DNA from: Candidatus Rhodoferax bjergmarkensis
Lineage (GTDB): Bacteria; Pseudomonadota; Gammaproteobacteria; Burkholderiales; Burkholderiaceae_C
Assembly: GCA_016708345.1 (NCBI GenBank)
Contig: JADJFX010000002.1
Location: forward strand, 310,001-374,000
Direction: 5' to 3'
Length of the DNA stretch: 64,000 nt
Shown: positions 17,548 through 26,744 of the stretch, piece after piece
Layout of the letters: each line of letters starts with the position of its first letter
How positions within the stretch are numbered: position 1 is the stretch's first letter
Translations under genes and position numbers: made by a program
The notes under the pieces: generated by a model
The model's database searches: none
Told to the model about the DNA's origin: nothing
The model's input: only the letters and a program-made list of their open reading frames with translations

Positions 17548-17919
17548 ATGGATTCGCAGTATGACAAAGGCATGGCCACCCGCAAAAAGGTGATGGGTGA
17601 GGATTTTGTGGCCAGGGCCATGGCCAAAACGACCGACTTTACCTTGCCGATGCAGCAGTTCATCACGCGCAACGCCTGGGGCGAGGTGTGGCAGCGAGAC
17701 GGGCTGGACCTGAAAACCCGCAGCCTGATCACCGTGGCCATGCTCACGGCACTGGGCAAGCAAAACGAACTCAAAGGTCATGTGCGCGGTGCGCTCAACA
17801 ACGGGGCGACCGTGGCCGAGATTCAGGAGGTGTTGCTGCACGCCAGCATCTACTGTGGTGTGTCCACGGCGGTGGAGGCGTTTCGCTCGGCAGCTGAGGT
17901 GGTGGAGGCAGATTTATAG
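17548..17919 (+). CDS. Carboxymuconolactone decarboxylase family protein
   Basis: 123 residues, the normal length of the CMD/AhpD-like family. Motifs resemble gamma-carboxymuconolactone decarboxylase (PcaC): the core NAWGEVWQRDGLDLKTRSLI, then GHVRGALNNGATVAEIQEV and LLHASIYCGVSTAVEAF. The usual CxxC pair of the peroxidase members is absent (only the Cys in YCGV), which fits the decarboxylase branch. PcaC acts on 4-carboxymuconolactone in protocatechuate breakdown, but no other pca gene is nearby, so the substrate is uncertain. An AGGAGAAA ribosome-binding site precedes the ATG. Its stop codon touches repeat A copy 5. Confidence 0.82.
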   Translation: MDSQYDKGMATRKKVMGEDFVARAMAKTTDFTLPMQQFITRNAWGEVWQRDGLDLKTRSLITVAMLTALGKQNELKGHVRGALNNGATVAEIQEVLLHASIYCGVSTAVEAFRSAAEVVEADL

Positions 17920-17984
17920 TATGAAAATGGGCTTTTACGCATATAGAACGTGCGCGAGCAGCTATAAATTTAGGAGTATTTTCG
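17917..17984 (-). repeat. Repeat family A, copy 5
   Basis: Begins at the stop of the CMD-family gene. Read on the minus strand: TTTATAGCTGCTCGCGC, ACGTTCTATATGCG, a TAAAAGCCC block and a T-rich end. Its position right after a stop codon suggests it is part of the 3' untranslated region. Confidence 0.8.
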
Positions 17985-18078
17985 AGTACGGCGGGGAGTC
18001 TGGTTTTGCCAAAACATCAGCGCTGGGTGCTGTTTCACCCTTTTATGGGGGCATTTGACCCACGGTCAGCGTGAAACA

Positions 18079-18708
18079 ATGCACACCACCATGAGACGAT
18101 TTGCCTTGAAATATTTCGCGCTGGCTTGTTTTACATGCCTGCTGGTGCCCTGCGCGTTGGCCGAGTTGCCCAAGCGCGACCTGATCGTGGAGCTGCGGCA
18201 AGTGTTTGAAGGTGAGGGCGCTGCTTACACGGTCAGCACGCAGCCCGACAAGTCGCTCATGGGGGCCCAGCAACTGCAGGTGCGCAATGGCGAGAAAGCC
18301 AGTGTGCGACATGCGACGTCCATGCCCATGCAGTGGGTTCAGTCGGCGGCGGCGCAAAGTGCCACGGTGGCCGCATCCGGCATGGCGGCCAGCCAAAGCG
18401 AAGGCGGGGTAAACCATGGCGTGACGTGGATGCAGGCTGGCCAAGGCATGACAGTCAAGCCGCGTTGGCCGGGAGGTCGGCAATGGGTCACGGTGGAGAT
18501 TGAAGTTCAGTCAGCCAGCGTGTCGCCCCGCACCGGCACCGAATTGCCCCACCAGTTGCGCAGCGAGACGGTCACCACGGTCACAGCACCCATGGGCCAG
18601 TGGGTGACGATTGCCGCATCAGGCTCTGCTTCACAGCGGGGAACCTATGGCAGCGATGCCGCGCCAGAGGCCCGGCGCTTGCTTCAGATCCGGGTGCTGG
18701 CACCCTGA
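18079..18708 (+). CDS. Putative secreted protein of unknown function
   Basis: 209 residues from the ATG at 18079; a second ATG at 18091 is equally possible. A clear signal peptide is visible (RRFALKYFALACFTCLLVPC, cleavage after ALA). The mature part has DLIVELRQVFEGEGAAYTVS, then Ser/Ala/Gln-rich segments, and ends in a beta-like stretch LLQIRVLAP. I do not recognise the family. The DLIVELRQV segment recalls the opening of small secretin-associated domains, but that is weak. The stop is followed at once by repeat B copy 2. Confidence 0.65.
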   Translation: MHTTMRRFALKYFALACFTCLLVPCALAELPKRDLIVELRQVFEGEGAAYTVSTQPDKSLMGAQQLQVRNGEKASVRHATSMPMQWVQSAAAQSATVAASGMAASQSEGGVNHGVTWMQAGQGMTVKPRWPGGRQWVTVEIEVQSASVSPRTGTELPHQLRSETVTTVTAPMGQWVTIAASGSASQRGTYGSDAAPEARRLLQIRVLAP

Positions 18709-18840
18709 TTCCATTTCCATATCAATCCGTCATGTTGTTGCTTCGCCTTGTCCTCCCAGATCATCTTCAAATGCTCTGGGACAAGCTGTAGCACTGTCTG
18801 CGGCTTCGCGCCTAATGTCGTATCGATATGGAAACGGAAT
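18709..18840. repeat. Repeat family B, copy 2
   Basis: Begins with TTCCATTTCCATATCAATCC and ends with GATATGGAAACGGAA, imperfect inverse copies. The inner blocks GTTGTTGCTTCGCCTTGTC and GCACTGTCTGCGGCTTCGCG are the reverse complement of copy 1 at 41-140. A CCCAGA...TCTGGG hairpin lies in the middle. It fills the space between two convergent genes and may act as a bidirectional terminator. Confidence 0.75.
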
Positions 18841-18855
18841 GAGAACTTGCAGTGC

Positions 18856-19476
18856 TCAGGCCACGTACAGCAGGAAGCACATGAAGTGGCACAGGCTGCC
18901 GCCCAGCACAAACAGGTGCCAGATGCCGTGGTAATGCCTGACCTTGGCGTCGTTGAGGTAGAAATAAATGCCCGCACTGTAGACAATGCCGCCTGCCACC
19001 AGCCAGCCCATGCCGCCAGCTGGCATGGCTTGCGTTAAAGGTTTGATGGCAATGAGCACCAGCCAACCCATCAGCACATACAAAATCATGGACAGGCGGC
19101 GCGTGTGGCGGCCCAGGGTCAGCTCCTGGACGATGCCGAACAGGGCCAGGCACCAGCTCAGGCCAAATAGCGTCCAGCCCCAAGGGCCGCGCAGGGTAAT
19201 GAGCGCGATTGGGGTGTAGCTGCCAGCGATCAGGAGGTAGATCGCGTTGTGGTCAAGCTTTTGCAAAATCGCTTTGGCGCGGGGGCTGCGAATGCTGTGA
19301 AAGATGGTTGAAAAGCAGTACAGCATGACCAGTGTGACGCCATAAATGCTGAAACTCAGCACCTTCCAGGGGTCGCCTTGCTGGGCGGCCAGCGTGACCA
19401 GAATGGACAGGCCGGCAATGGAGAGGGCTGAGCCCACCAAGTGGGTGACGCTGTTGAACTTTTCGCCGTGGTACAC
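18856..19476 (-). CDS. Hemolysin III / PAQR family membrane protein
   Basis: 206 residues with seven likely transmembrane helices. Family motifs are EKFNSVTHLVGSALSIAG at the N-terminus, YCFSTIFHSI, LDHNAIYLLIAGSYTPIALI and near the end VRHYHGIWHLFVLGGSLCHF. The conserved histidines (THLV, FHS, HGIWHLF) are those proposed to hold a metal in PAQR proteins. Called hemolysin III from a Bacillus homologue, but the physiological role in most bacteria is unknown. Located in the inner membrane. The start is the ATG at 19476. Confidence 0.9.
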   Translation of the reverse strand: MYHGEKFNSVTHLVGSALSIAGLSILVTLAAQQGDPWKVLSFSIYGVTLVMLYCFSTIFHSIRSPRAKAILQKLDHNAIYLLIAGSYTPIALITLRGPWGWTLFGLSWCLALFGIVQELTLGRHTRRLSMILYVLMGWLVLIAIKPLTQAMPAGGMGWLVAGGIVYSAGIYFYLNDAKVRHYHGIWHLFVLGGSLCHFMCFLLYVA

Positions 19477-20139
19477 GAGTTGACCTTAAAGAAACTACGC
19501 TGAATGATCAGCCAAAACATCCGCCATTGCCAGGTTGGCATCGAAAAAGACCGGCTCCAAAAAACTCGGAGCAAATCTTGGAGGGCAGGGGAATATGTTG
19601 CAGTGGCGTGCCATGCACGGCCAGCCGCCAATTTCCAGCCGGGAGTAGCAGTCCATCATGCGGCAGCAATTCTTGACATGCAAATGAGGGCGGGTTTGAT
19701 GAAGGGGTGCTCACCAAAAATGAGTTGAATACTGGACGGGAGTTGACTCATGGCATTGGACTCTTGTAGGAGGATTTGCTGAACTTGGAAATTTTTATAC
19801 TGGTGCTTATTGTGTACATTTGTACACCGAAAGTCAAGTGTGTAAAAAATGAATACGAGAGTTTTTCTTCAAAGGCTACCTCTCAAATTACAGCCGCTAT
19901 GTCGACCAGATTCGGCCACCAAGTTACGCAGCCATTAACGGCCGCCGGATTTATGCGGATTTAAGCAACTGCTAACAGTTGTTCGTCGTTGCCATAGCTA
20001 CGGTTATGTCGTCTCCTCTCGCCTAGCCTGACGAAAAAAACCATTCATTTCATTTTGTATCGGTTTTGATGAAACGGACTACTAGAATGAACTTGCAAAA
20101 TGCATCTTGCATACCGCTGACCTATCCAAGGAGTGACGA
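19477..20139. other. Gene-poor gap of 663 bp
   Basis: No gene I can support. Short open frames of 60-75 codons on both strands (for example 19508-19717 minus) have no recognisable motif or ribosome-binding site. The second half, from about 19770, is AT-rich and non-repetitive. An AAGGAG ribosome-binding site at the very end (about 20128-20133) serves the next gene. Confidence 0.6.
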
Positions 20140-20409
20140 ATGTCCGATACCGGTGTCCCCATTGAACGACGGACGTTAACCACCTTGCGCGCCGTTTTTC
20201 CGGCAGCATTTGAAGCTTTGCGACCCTTTTTTGACCCCGCCACCCGCTGGTCCGGCCAAACCCATGAGCACATGGCGCTACGCACCTTGAAGGAGCAGTT
20301 TCCAGAGCTCAGTGCGCAGGATTCTTTTGTCATGGTGGCCACCGCCAAGCGGCTTTATGCCACCGGCCACTATCCACCGGGCTCCCCCTCTATTTCAGGA
20401 GAATTCTGA
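20140..20409 (+). CDS. Small unrecognised protein coupled to PPK2
   Basis: 89 residues, family not recognised. An AAGGAG lies 6-7 bp before the ATG. The sequence has a WSGQTHEHMALRTLKEQFPE core and no signal or membrane segment. Its TGA overlaps the ATG of the PPK2 gene (TGATG), so the two are translationally coupled, and the small protein may be a partner or regulator of the polyphosphate enzyme (inference). Confidence 0.7.
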   Translation: MSDTGVPIERRTLTTLRAVFPAAFEALRPFFDPATRWSGQTHEHMALRTLKEQFPELSAQDSFVMVATAKRLYATGHYPPGSPSISGEF

Positions 20410-21995
20410 TGTTTGAATCGGCAGAAATTGGTCACCAAATTGACAAGGCAACCTACAAAGCGGCGGTGCCCGTGCTGCGGGCGGCGCTGCTGGAAGCGCA
20501 GGTTGATTTGCATGAAAGCAAGAAAATCCCGGTGGTGGTGCTGATCAGTGGGCAAGATGGGGCTGGCAAGGGCGAAACCATCAACGTGCTGTATGAGTGG
20601 ATGGACCCCCGGTTTATTTCGACGCTGGCTTTTTCCGAACCCAGTGATGAAGAACGCGAGCGCCCGGCCATGTGGCGCTATTGGCGCTCCCTGCCGCCCA
20701 AGGGCCGGGTGGGTATTTTTGCCGGCTCCTGGTATTCAGACCCGATCCGCGAGCGGATTCAGGGCGACATCTCCCTGAAAGAGCTCGATGCAAGGGCCGA
20801 CCAGATCAACCGGTTTGAGGCCATGCTGGTCAACGAGGGGGCGCTGGTGCTCAAGTTCTGGTTTCACCTGACCAAGGAGGGGCAAAAGAAGCGGCTCAAG
20901 GCGCTGGAGAGCGACCCCAAAACCGCCTGGCGCGTCACCCAGTGGAATTGGGACCGGCTCAAGACCTACGACCAGTTGCAAGAAGTGGCCGGGCACTTTT
21001 TGCGCATGACCAACACGCCTTATGCGCCTTGGGTGGTGGTGGAGGGCACGGACGACCGCTACCGGTCGCTCACGGTAGGGCAGGTCTTGCTGGAGGCCTT
21101 GCGCAGCAAGCTGGCCAGTACACAAAAGCAGGCACCGCCGGTGGCACCCATCGTGCGGGTGGACACGGATGGCCGCAACGTGCTGTCTGAGCTCGATCTC
21201 AAACTTGCGCTGGAAGAAAAACCTTATGAACAGGAGCTGGCCCAGTGGCAAGGCCGCTTGTCTGAACTGGTGCGCGATGAGCGCTTCAAGGGCCGCTCGC
21301 TGGTGTGTGCTTTTGAGGGGGCGGACGCGGCCGGCAAGGGTGGTGCCATCCGCCGCATTGGCGCGGCCATGGATGCGCGCCAGTACCAGGTGATACCGGT
21401 GGCTGCCCCCACCGAGGAAGAGCGCGCGCAGCCCTATTTATGGCGTTTTTGGCGGCATTTGCCGCGTCAGGGCCGAGTGGCCATTTTTGACCGCACCTGG
21501 TATGGACGGGTGCTGGTGGAACGGGTGGAGGGGTTTTGCACGGAGAACGACTGGCTGCGTGCCTACACGGAGATCAACGACTTTGAACACGAAATGGCCG
21601 AAGCGGGGGTCATCGTGGTCAAGTTTTGGCTGCAGATCAGCCAGGAAGAGCAGTTAAGGCGCTTCAAGGAGCGCGAAAAAATTGAATTCAAACGCTTCAA
21701 AATTACCCAAGAAGACTGGCGCAACCGCGAAAAATGGGATCAGTACCAGCAGGCCATTTGCGACATGGTGGAGCGCACCAGCACCGGCAACGCGCCCTGG
21801 ACGCTGGTGGAGGCGAATGACAAAAATTACGCGCGGGTGAAAATTTTGCGCACCCTGTGCGAGCGGCTTGAAGCAGAACTGGACGACAAATCTGCTCCCA
21901 AATCACATGCCGATGCAGAGGAATCGGACAAGTCTGATAAGTCTGATAAGTCGAAAAAGCGCAAAAAATCCGGTAAAAAATCAAACAAAAACTAA
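20409..21995 (+). CDS. pap: Polyphosphate:AMP phosphotransferase (two-domain PPK2)
   Basis: 528 residues with two PPK2 domains in tandem. This is the arrangement of class II PPK2 enzymes, which phosphorylate AMP to ADP with polyphosphate. The first domain has Walker A SGQDGAGKGETI but GIFAGSWY where the second has AIFDRTWYGRVLVERVEG, so the Walker B aspartate is replaced and the first copy is probably structural. The second domain has EGADAAGKGGAI and RFWRHLPRQGRVAIF. The C-terminal 35 residues are a Lys/Ser/Asp repeat tail (SDKSDKSDKSKKRKKSGKKS) that could bind polyphosphate. It is coupled to the 89-residue gene. Confidence 0.9.
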   Translation: MFESAEIGHQIDKATYKAAVPVLRAALLEAQVDLHESKKIPVVVLISGQDGAGKGETINVLYEWMDPRFISTLAFSEPSDEERERPAMWRYWRSLPPKGRVGIFAGSWYSDPIRERIQGDISLKELDARADQINRFEAMLVNEGALVLKFWFHLTKEGQKKRLKALESDPKTAWRVTQWNWDRLKTYDQLQEVAGHFLRMTNTPYAPWVVVEGTDDRYRSLTVGQVLLEALRSKLASTQKQAPPVAPIVRVDTDGRNVLSELDLKLALEEKPYEQELAQWQGRLSELVRDERFKGRSLVCAFEGADAAGKGGAIRRIGAAMDARQYQVIPVAAPTEEERAQPYLWRFWRHLPRQGRVAIFDRTWYGRVLVERVEGFCTENDWLRAYTEINDFEHEMAEAGVIVVKFWLQISQEEQLRRFKEREKIEFKRFKITQEDWRNREKWDQYQQAICDMVERTSTGNAPWTLVEANDKNYARVKILRTLCERLEAELDDKSAPKSHADAEESDKSDKSDKSKKRKKSGKKSNKN

Positions 21996-22016
21996 GAAAA
22001 CGCTCATGAGGCCTGT

Positions 22017-22829
22017 TCAGGCACTCATCATGGAGGTGTCGCTCAAGCTCTCGGGGTCGGGTTGCCGCTCTTGTAACTCGGTGAGATTGAGCGACAGGCG
22101 CTGAACGACATCAGTGGGAAAGAGTTTCTCCAGGTCAGCCGGGTACATGTCACAGTCGGTGAGCAGAGCAGCCAGGTGAATCACAGCACCCAGTGACGAA
22201 AAGGGCTTTTCAGACAGCGGATGTGCGCTGGCGCTCAGGGCCTGAACCACCGCATCGGGGAAATCCCAACGGTTGGCCACTTCGGCCATGATTTGCCCTT
22301 CGTCAAACCCGGCAACGTCAAGCTCGCGGCTCCAGCGCTCGCCCGGCTGGCAGGGTTTTTTTTCAATGGGGTCGATCATGGCCGGGTTGTGTTTGGCAAT
22401 GATGAGTTCTCCCAAGCGCAGCATCATGCCGGTTAGCCATGCTTGCTGGTGGTCAATGCCCGCACTTTGTGCCAGCCATTGGCTATAGCCTGCGCAGACC
22501 ATGCTGTCACGCCAGAAAGCCAGTCGGTTCAGACTCGGCGGCAGCGAGAAGGCGTTGGACATGCAAATGGACAGGGCACGGGCCCGGATGTGTGACATGC
22601 CCACAATGTTGATGGCGCTGTCCAGCGTGTCGACCTTGCGCGACAGGCCGAACAGAGCACTGTTGGCCATGCGCAAAAGCATGGTTGTGAGCGCGGGGTC
22701 TTTGGCAATGATGTTGCGCACCATGGGAATATCGGCGTTTTCATCGTTCAGGGTGCAAATAAGCGCACACCCCGCTTCGGGCATTACCGGCAATTTGATC
22801 AGGTGCAAAAACTGGGCAATATCGGGCAT
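22017..22829 (-). CDS. HDOD domain protein
   Basis: 270 residues, nearly all one HDOD domain: KLPVMPEAGCALICTLNDEN at the start, then NIIAKDPALTTMLLRMANSA, LDSAINIVGMSHIRARAL and TGMMLRLGELIIAKHNPA. HDOD proteins are non-catalytic relatives of HD phosphohydrolases and often act in signalling. No output domain is present. It is followed on the minus strand by nth and converges with the PPK2 gene. Confidence 0.87.
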   Translation of the reverse strand: MPDIAQFLHLIKLPVMPEAGCALICTLNDENADIPMVRNIIAKDPALTTMLLRMANSALFGLSRKVDTLDSAINIVGMSHIRARALSICMSNAFSLPPSLNRLAFWRDSMVCAGYSQWLAQSAGIDHQQAWLTGMMLRLGELIIAKHNPAMIDPIEKKPCQPGERWSRELDVAGFDEGQIMAEVANRWDFPDAVVQALSASAHPLSEKPFSSLGAVIHLAALLTDCDMYPADLEKLFPTDVVQRLSLNLTELQERQPDPESLSDTSMMSA

Positions 22830-22861
22830 GGCAATTCTTTTTGAAGCAGGTTCTGAAGAGG

Positions 22862-23503
22862 CTATTGTGGCCCCGCTGGCTTGAGTTTATAGCCACAGAC
22901 TGTTTGTACGGCGCATTTGTCGCAATTTGGCTTGCGGGCCTGGCACACGTAGCGGCCGTGCAGTATCAACCAGTGATGCGCATCTGCCAGATACGGCGCA
23001 GGTATGCGTTCAAGCAGCTTTTGCTCCACCAGCAGCGGGGTCTTGCCCGGTGCTAGCCCAGTGCGGTTACTCACGCGAAAAATGTGGGTGTCCACCGCCA
23101 TGGTGGCTTCGCCAAAGGCACTATTGAGTACCACGTTGGCTGTTTTCCGGCCTACGCCCGCCAGGGTTTGCAAGGCATCAAGGCTGGAGGGAACCTCACC
23201 ACCATGCTGGTCAATCAGCATCTGACAGGTTTGCAGCAAATGGCGGGCTTTGCTGTGGTAAAGGCCGATGGTTTTGATGTGGCTTTCAAGGCCGCCCAAG
23301 CCCAGCGCCAGCATTTTTTGCGGCGTGTTGGCCACAGCAAACAGGCTTCGCGTGGCTTTGTTCACGCTGACATCGGTGGCCTGCGCCGACAGCACTACCG
23401 CCACCAATAATTCAAAAACCGAGGCGTAGGCAAGTTCGGTTTGCGGGTGAGGATTGGCCGCCTGGAGGGTGGCGAAAAAAGTCTCAATTTGTAAGGGTGT
23501 CAT
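22862..23503 (-). CDS. nth: Endonuclease III (Nth)
   Basis: 213 residues. A DNA glycosylase/AP lyase that removes oxidised pyrimidines in base excision repair. The helix-hairpin-helix is LQTLAGVGRKTANVVLNSAF with the catalytic lysine in GRKTA. The catalytic aspartate is in VDTHIFRVSNR. The [4Fe-4S] cluster motif is C-x6-C-x2-C-x5-C (CQARKPNCDKCAVQTVC). The start was set at 23503 (MTPLQIETFF); an earlier in-frame start adds an unconserved leader. Confidence 0.95.
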   Translation of the reverse strand: MTPLQIETFFATLQAANPHPQTELAYASVFELLVAVVLSAQATDVSVNKATRSLFAVANTPQKMLALGLGGLESHIKTIGLYHSKARHLLQTCQMLIDQHGGEVPSSLDALQTLAGVGRKTANVVLNSAFGEATMAVDTHIFRVSNRTGLAPGKTPLLVEQKLLERIPAPYLADAHHWLILHGRYVCQARKPNCDKCAVQTVCGYKLKPAGPQ

Positions 23504-23582
23504 GCTGTCTTTTTTATCAGGGGATGCAATCGGTGACAATTTAACCCACACACCATTCTCCCTTTAGAAAGTTTGACATTCC

Positions 23583-24791
23583 ATGCATTTTGCCGAGCGC
23601 CTGAACAACGTCGAGACCTCTGCCATCCGTGAACTCTTCAAGCTGCTGGGAAAGCCCGGCATCATCAGCTTTGCGGGCGGTTTTCCGGACCCGGCACTGT
23701 TTGATGTTGAAGGTATCCGCCTGGCCAGCGAAGCTGTGCTCACGAACAGCCCCGGCCCGGTGCTGCAATACGGCGCAACCGAGGGCTACCAGCCGCTGCG
23801 CGAGGCCATCAGCACCTTCATGGCGCACAAGGGGGGGCAGGGCAGCGGGGCGGGTGCCACGGTGGCACCGGACGGCCTGATCGTCACCACGGGCAGTCAG
23901 CAGGCCTTGGACTTGATTGGCAAGACCATGATTTCACCGGGCGACAAGGTGATTGTGGAAGCGCCGACCTTTTTGGCCACCATTCAATGCTTTCGCCTTT
24001 ATGGCGCACAGCTGATCAACGCACCGATTGACGCAGACGGTGTCGACGTGGATCAATTGGAAAAGCTGATCGAGCAGCACCAGCCCAAGCTGGTCTACTT
24101 GATACCGACTTTTGGCAACCCCAGCGGTGCCACGCTGAGCCTTGAGCGGCGCCTGCGAATTTTGGCGATGGCAGCCAAGACCAAGACCTTGGTGGTGGAA
24201 GATGACCCCTATGGCGAGTTGTACTTTGACCAGCCCCCACCACCGAGCTTGCTGGCCTTGAGCGATCAGGTACCGGGCAGCCGCGAGTGGCTGGCGCATT
24301 GCGGAAGTTTCAGCAAGATTTTGTCGCCGGGTTTGCGCGTCGGCTGGCTGATTGCACCGCCCGAGTTGCTGGCCAAAGCCACCATGTGCAAGCAGTTCAG
24401 TGATGCCCACACCAGCAACCTCACGCAAGCCATTTGCGCGCAGTATCTAGCACTCAATCGGCTGGACGCGGCTGTGGCGGTGGTGCGCAAAACCTACTTT
24501 GAACGCGCCCGTGTCATGGCGCAGTCCTTGCACCGCGAGTTGGGCAATGCCGTGGCTTTCAACCAGCCGCAAGGGGGCATGTTTTTCTGGGCCCGGCTCA
24601 CGGGTGCCGGTGGCAAGGAGCGCAACGCTGCCGAGTTTGCCAAACGCGCGATTGAAAAGCTGGTGGCGTTTGTGCCCGGTACCCCGTTTTATGCGCATGA
24701 CCCAGATATGGCGACGTTTCGATTGAGTTTTGCCACAGCCGATGTGGGCAAGATAGAGGAAGGCATTGCCCGCTTGGGGCAGGCGCTTTGA
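23583..24791 (+). CDS. PLP-dependent aminotransferase (2-aminoadipate / MocR-like fold)
   Basis: 402 residues, fold type I aminotransferase of the LysN/2-aminoadipate transaminase group. Motifs are GIISFAGGFPDPALFD, LQYGATEGYQPLREAI, VTTGSQQALDLIGKTMISPG, the PLP lysine in GSFSKILSPGLRVGW and PQGGMFFWARL. The substrate cannot be fixed from sequence; this group accepts several aromatic and branched amino acids. It is transcribed divergently from nth across a 79-bp gap and converges with the kinase pseudogene. Confidence 0.85.
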   Translation: MHFAERLNNVETSAIRELFKLLGKPGIISFAGGFPDPALFDVEGIRLASEAVLTNSPGPVLQYGATEGYQPLREAISTFMAHKGGQGSGAGATVAPDGLIVTTGSQQALDLIGKTMISPGDKVIVEAPTFLATIQCFRLYGAQLINAPIDADGVDVDQLEKLIEQHQPKLVYLIPTFGNPSGATLSLERRLRILAMAAKTKTLVVEDDPYGELYFDQPPPPSLLALSDQVPGSREWLAHCGSFSKILSPGLRVGWLIAPPELLAKATMCKQFSDAHTSNLTQAICAQYLALNRLDAAVAVVRKTYFERARVMAQSLHRELGNAVAFNQPQGGMFFWARLTGAGGKERNAAEFAKRAIEKLVAFVPGTPFYAHDPDMATFRLSFATADVGKIEEGIARLGQAL

Positions 24792-24795
24792 TGAA

Positions 24796-26744
24796 TCAGG
24801 AGCCGCCCAACGCACGGGCCAAGGCTGGCCCGAGTGTTCCCAGGTTCACTGGTTTGAGCACATAGTCACTGGCCCCCGCGTCCAGCGCGGCTTGGCGCTC
24901 TTCTCCAAGGGCACCGGCCGAGACACCAATGATGGGTGTGGTGAGCCCGGCCGCGCGCAATCGGCGGGTTGCCTCCAGACCATCCATGACCGGCATTTGA
25001 CTGTCCATCAGGATGACGTCAAAACTTTCACGCAGTGCGATGTCCACGGCTTCCTGTCCGTCGCAAGCAATCACCGGTTCGCCGCCGCCCAGGCGTTTAA
25101 GCATGCCACTCATGACCATGCGATTGACCGGGTTGTCCTCTACCAGCAAAACGCGGGTTTGTGGCGTCAGGGGGGATGAAGCAGGTGAATCGGCTGGTGT
25201 GGATGCTTTAACCGAAGCCGGGATGGCCGGGACTTCAATTTTCCTAGCCTGCGCAACACCCAGACAGGCGGTAAACCAAAACTCCGAGCCCGCGCCAGCC
25301 ACACTGTTGACGCCAATCTCACCGCCCATCATTTCAACCAGTCGCTTGCAAATTGCCAAGCCAAGCCCGGTGCCGCCATACTTGCGGGTGGTTGAACTGT
25401 CGGCTTGTTCAAAGCTGCGGAACATGCGGGTGACCTGTTCAGGTGTCAAACCAATGCCGGTGTCGCGCACCGAGAAGCGCAGGTAAACCTTGTCCGGCTG
25501 CGAGCAAGCTCGGTCTTGCTGACTGGTCTCAACGAGATCGACCTGCAAATCGATGCGGCCAGTTTCGGTAAATTTGAAGGCATTGCCCACCAGGTTGAAC
25601 AGAATTTGGCGCAGTCGAACCGGGTCACCGCGCAGGCTGGTTGGCGCTCTGGCATCAGCCGCGCTGCTGAAGGTGGGGCCTCCCTCGCGCAAGCGAAAGC
25701 GGAACAGGGCGTTGATTTCGTCCAGCATCGGACGCAGCGCGAATCAGTTTGCTCAAGCTGGAGTTTGCCCGCCTCGATTTTCGAGAAGTCGAGAATGTCG
25801 TTCAGAATGGCCAGCAAGGTTTCGCCACTTGAGCGAATCAGCCGCACGTAATTGGACTGCTCCTCATTTAAAGGCGTATCGGCCAGCAGTTCGGCAATGC
25901 CCAGCACACCGTTCATGGGGGTTCGAATTTCGTGCGACATCATGGCGAGGAACTCACCCTTGGCGGTGCTCGCGCGCTTGGCTTCGTCACGTGCAAAGAT
26001 CAGCTCCTGCTGCGTGCGGTAGCGTTCGGTGACATCGCGGTAGGAGTAGACCCGGCCAATGATTTCTTCGCCCGCCTTGGCGGTTTCCACACCGCATTCG
26101 AAGACCCTGCCGTCCTTGAGGTAAAGGGTTTCAAAATCGGTGTCGTCGGCAGGTTCTGCGTCATCAGTGCCGTTCTGGTTTCCCAAACGCTGGTGCTGCA
26201 GATGGGACATGATGCCGCGATCATCGCGATTGATCAAAAGGTTTTCTGGCACGTTCCACATGGCCGAAAAACGCTGGTTCATGTTGATGATGGCCCCCTC
26301 GTGGTCCACCAGCAAAATGCCATCGGCCGTTGCCTCCAGCGTGGCACGCAGGCGCGAGCCCATGTTGGACAACTCGGTCTCTATCCGGTTCTGGCTGGAC
26401 ACCATCACCGCACGCAAGGTGTAGCGCACGGGCGTCTCGCTGACCTTGAACACGGACTTGGCGACATCCAGCACGCTGCCGTCCGCGCAGCGCAGGGAGC
26501 TTTCAACGTTGACCACGCTGTTTTGCCCCCGCATTTCATCCCAGAAAAACATGTCTGACAAAGCGCACTCAAACTCACCGATTTCTTGCCCGATCAAGGC
26601 ATCTCGTTCGAAGCCCAGGTGATCACAGGCAGCCTTATTTGCAGCCACAACCGTCAATGTCTCGCCATCAATAAGCAAAATAATCTCACTACTGGCCTGA
26701 AGCAGTATCGAATCGAACTGGTCATGATCAGTTGGGCGACTCAT
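24796..26744 (-). pseudogene. Hybrid sensor histidine kinase with a one-base frameshift
   Basis: Two overlapping frames together make one ordinary hybrid kinase of about 645 residues. The upstream frame (from 26744) carries two PAS-like regions and the phosphoacceptor helix EFLAMMSHEIRTPMNGVLGI. The downstream frame carries NLVGNAFKFTETG, RDTGIGLTPE, GGTGLGLAICKRL and a receiver domain with VLLVEDNPVNRMV, VILMDSQMPVMDG and YVLKPVN. The break is near 25741-25745: one T is missing on the coding strand after KLQLEQTD, where reading would otherwise continue FALRPMLDEI. It may be a real lesion or a sequencing error. Its start overlaps the HD-GYP stop by 4 bp. Confidence 0.85.

Noticed and set aside
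25700..25790. Programmed ribosomal frameshift in the hybrid kinase
   Set aside because: No slippery heptamer or downstream structure is apparent; a simple lost base explains the break.
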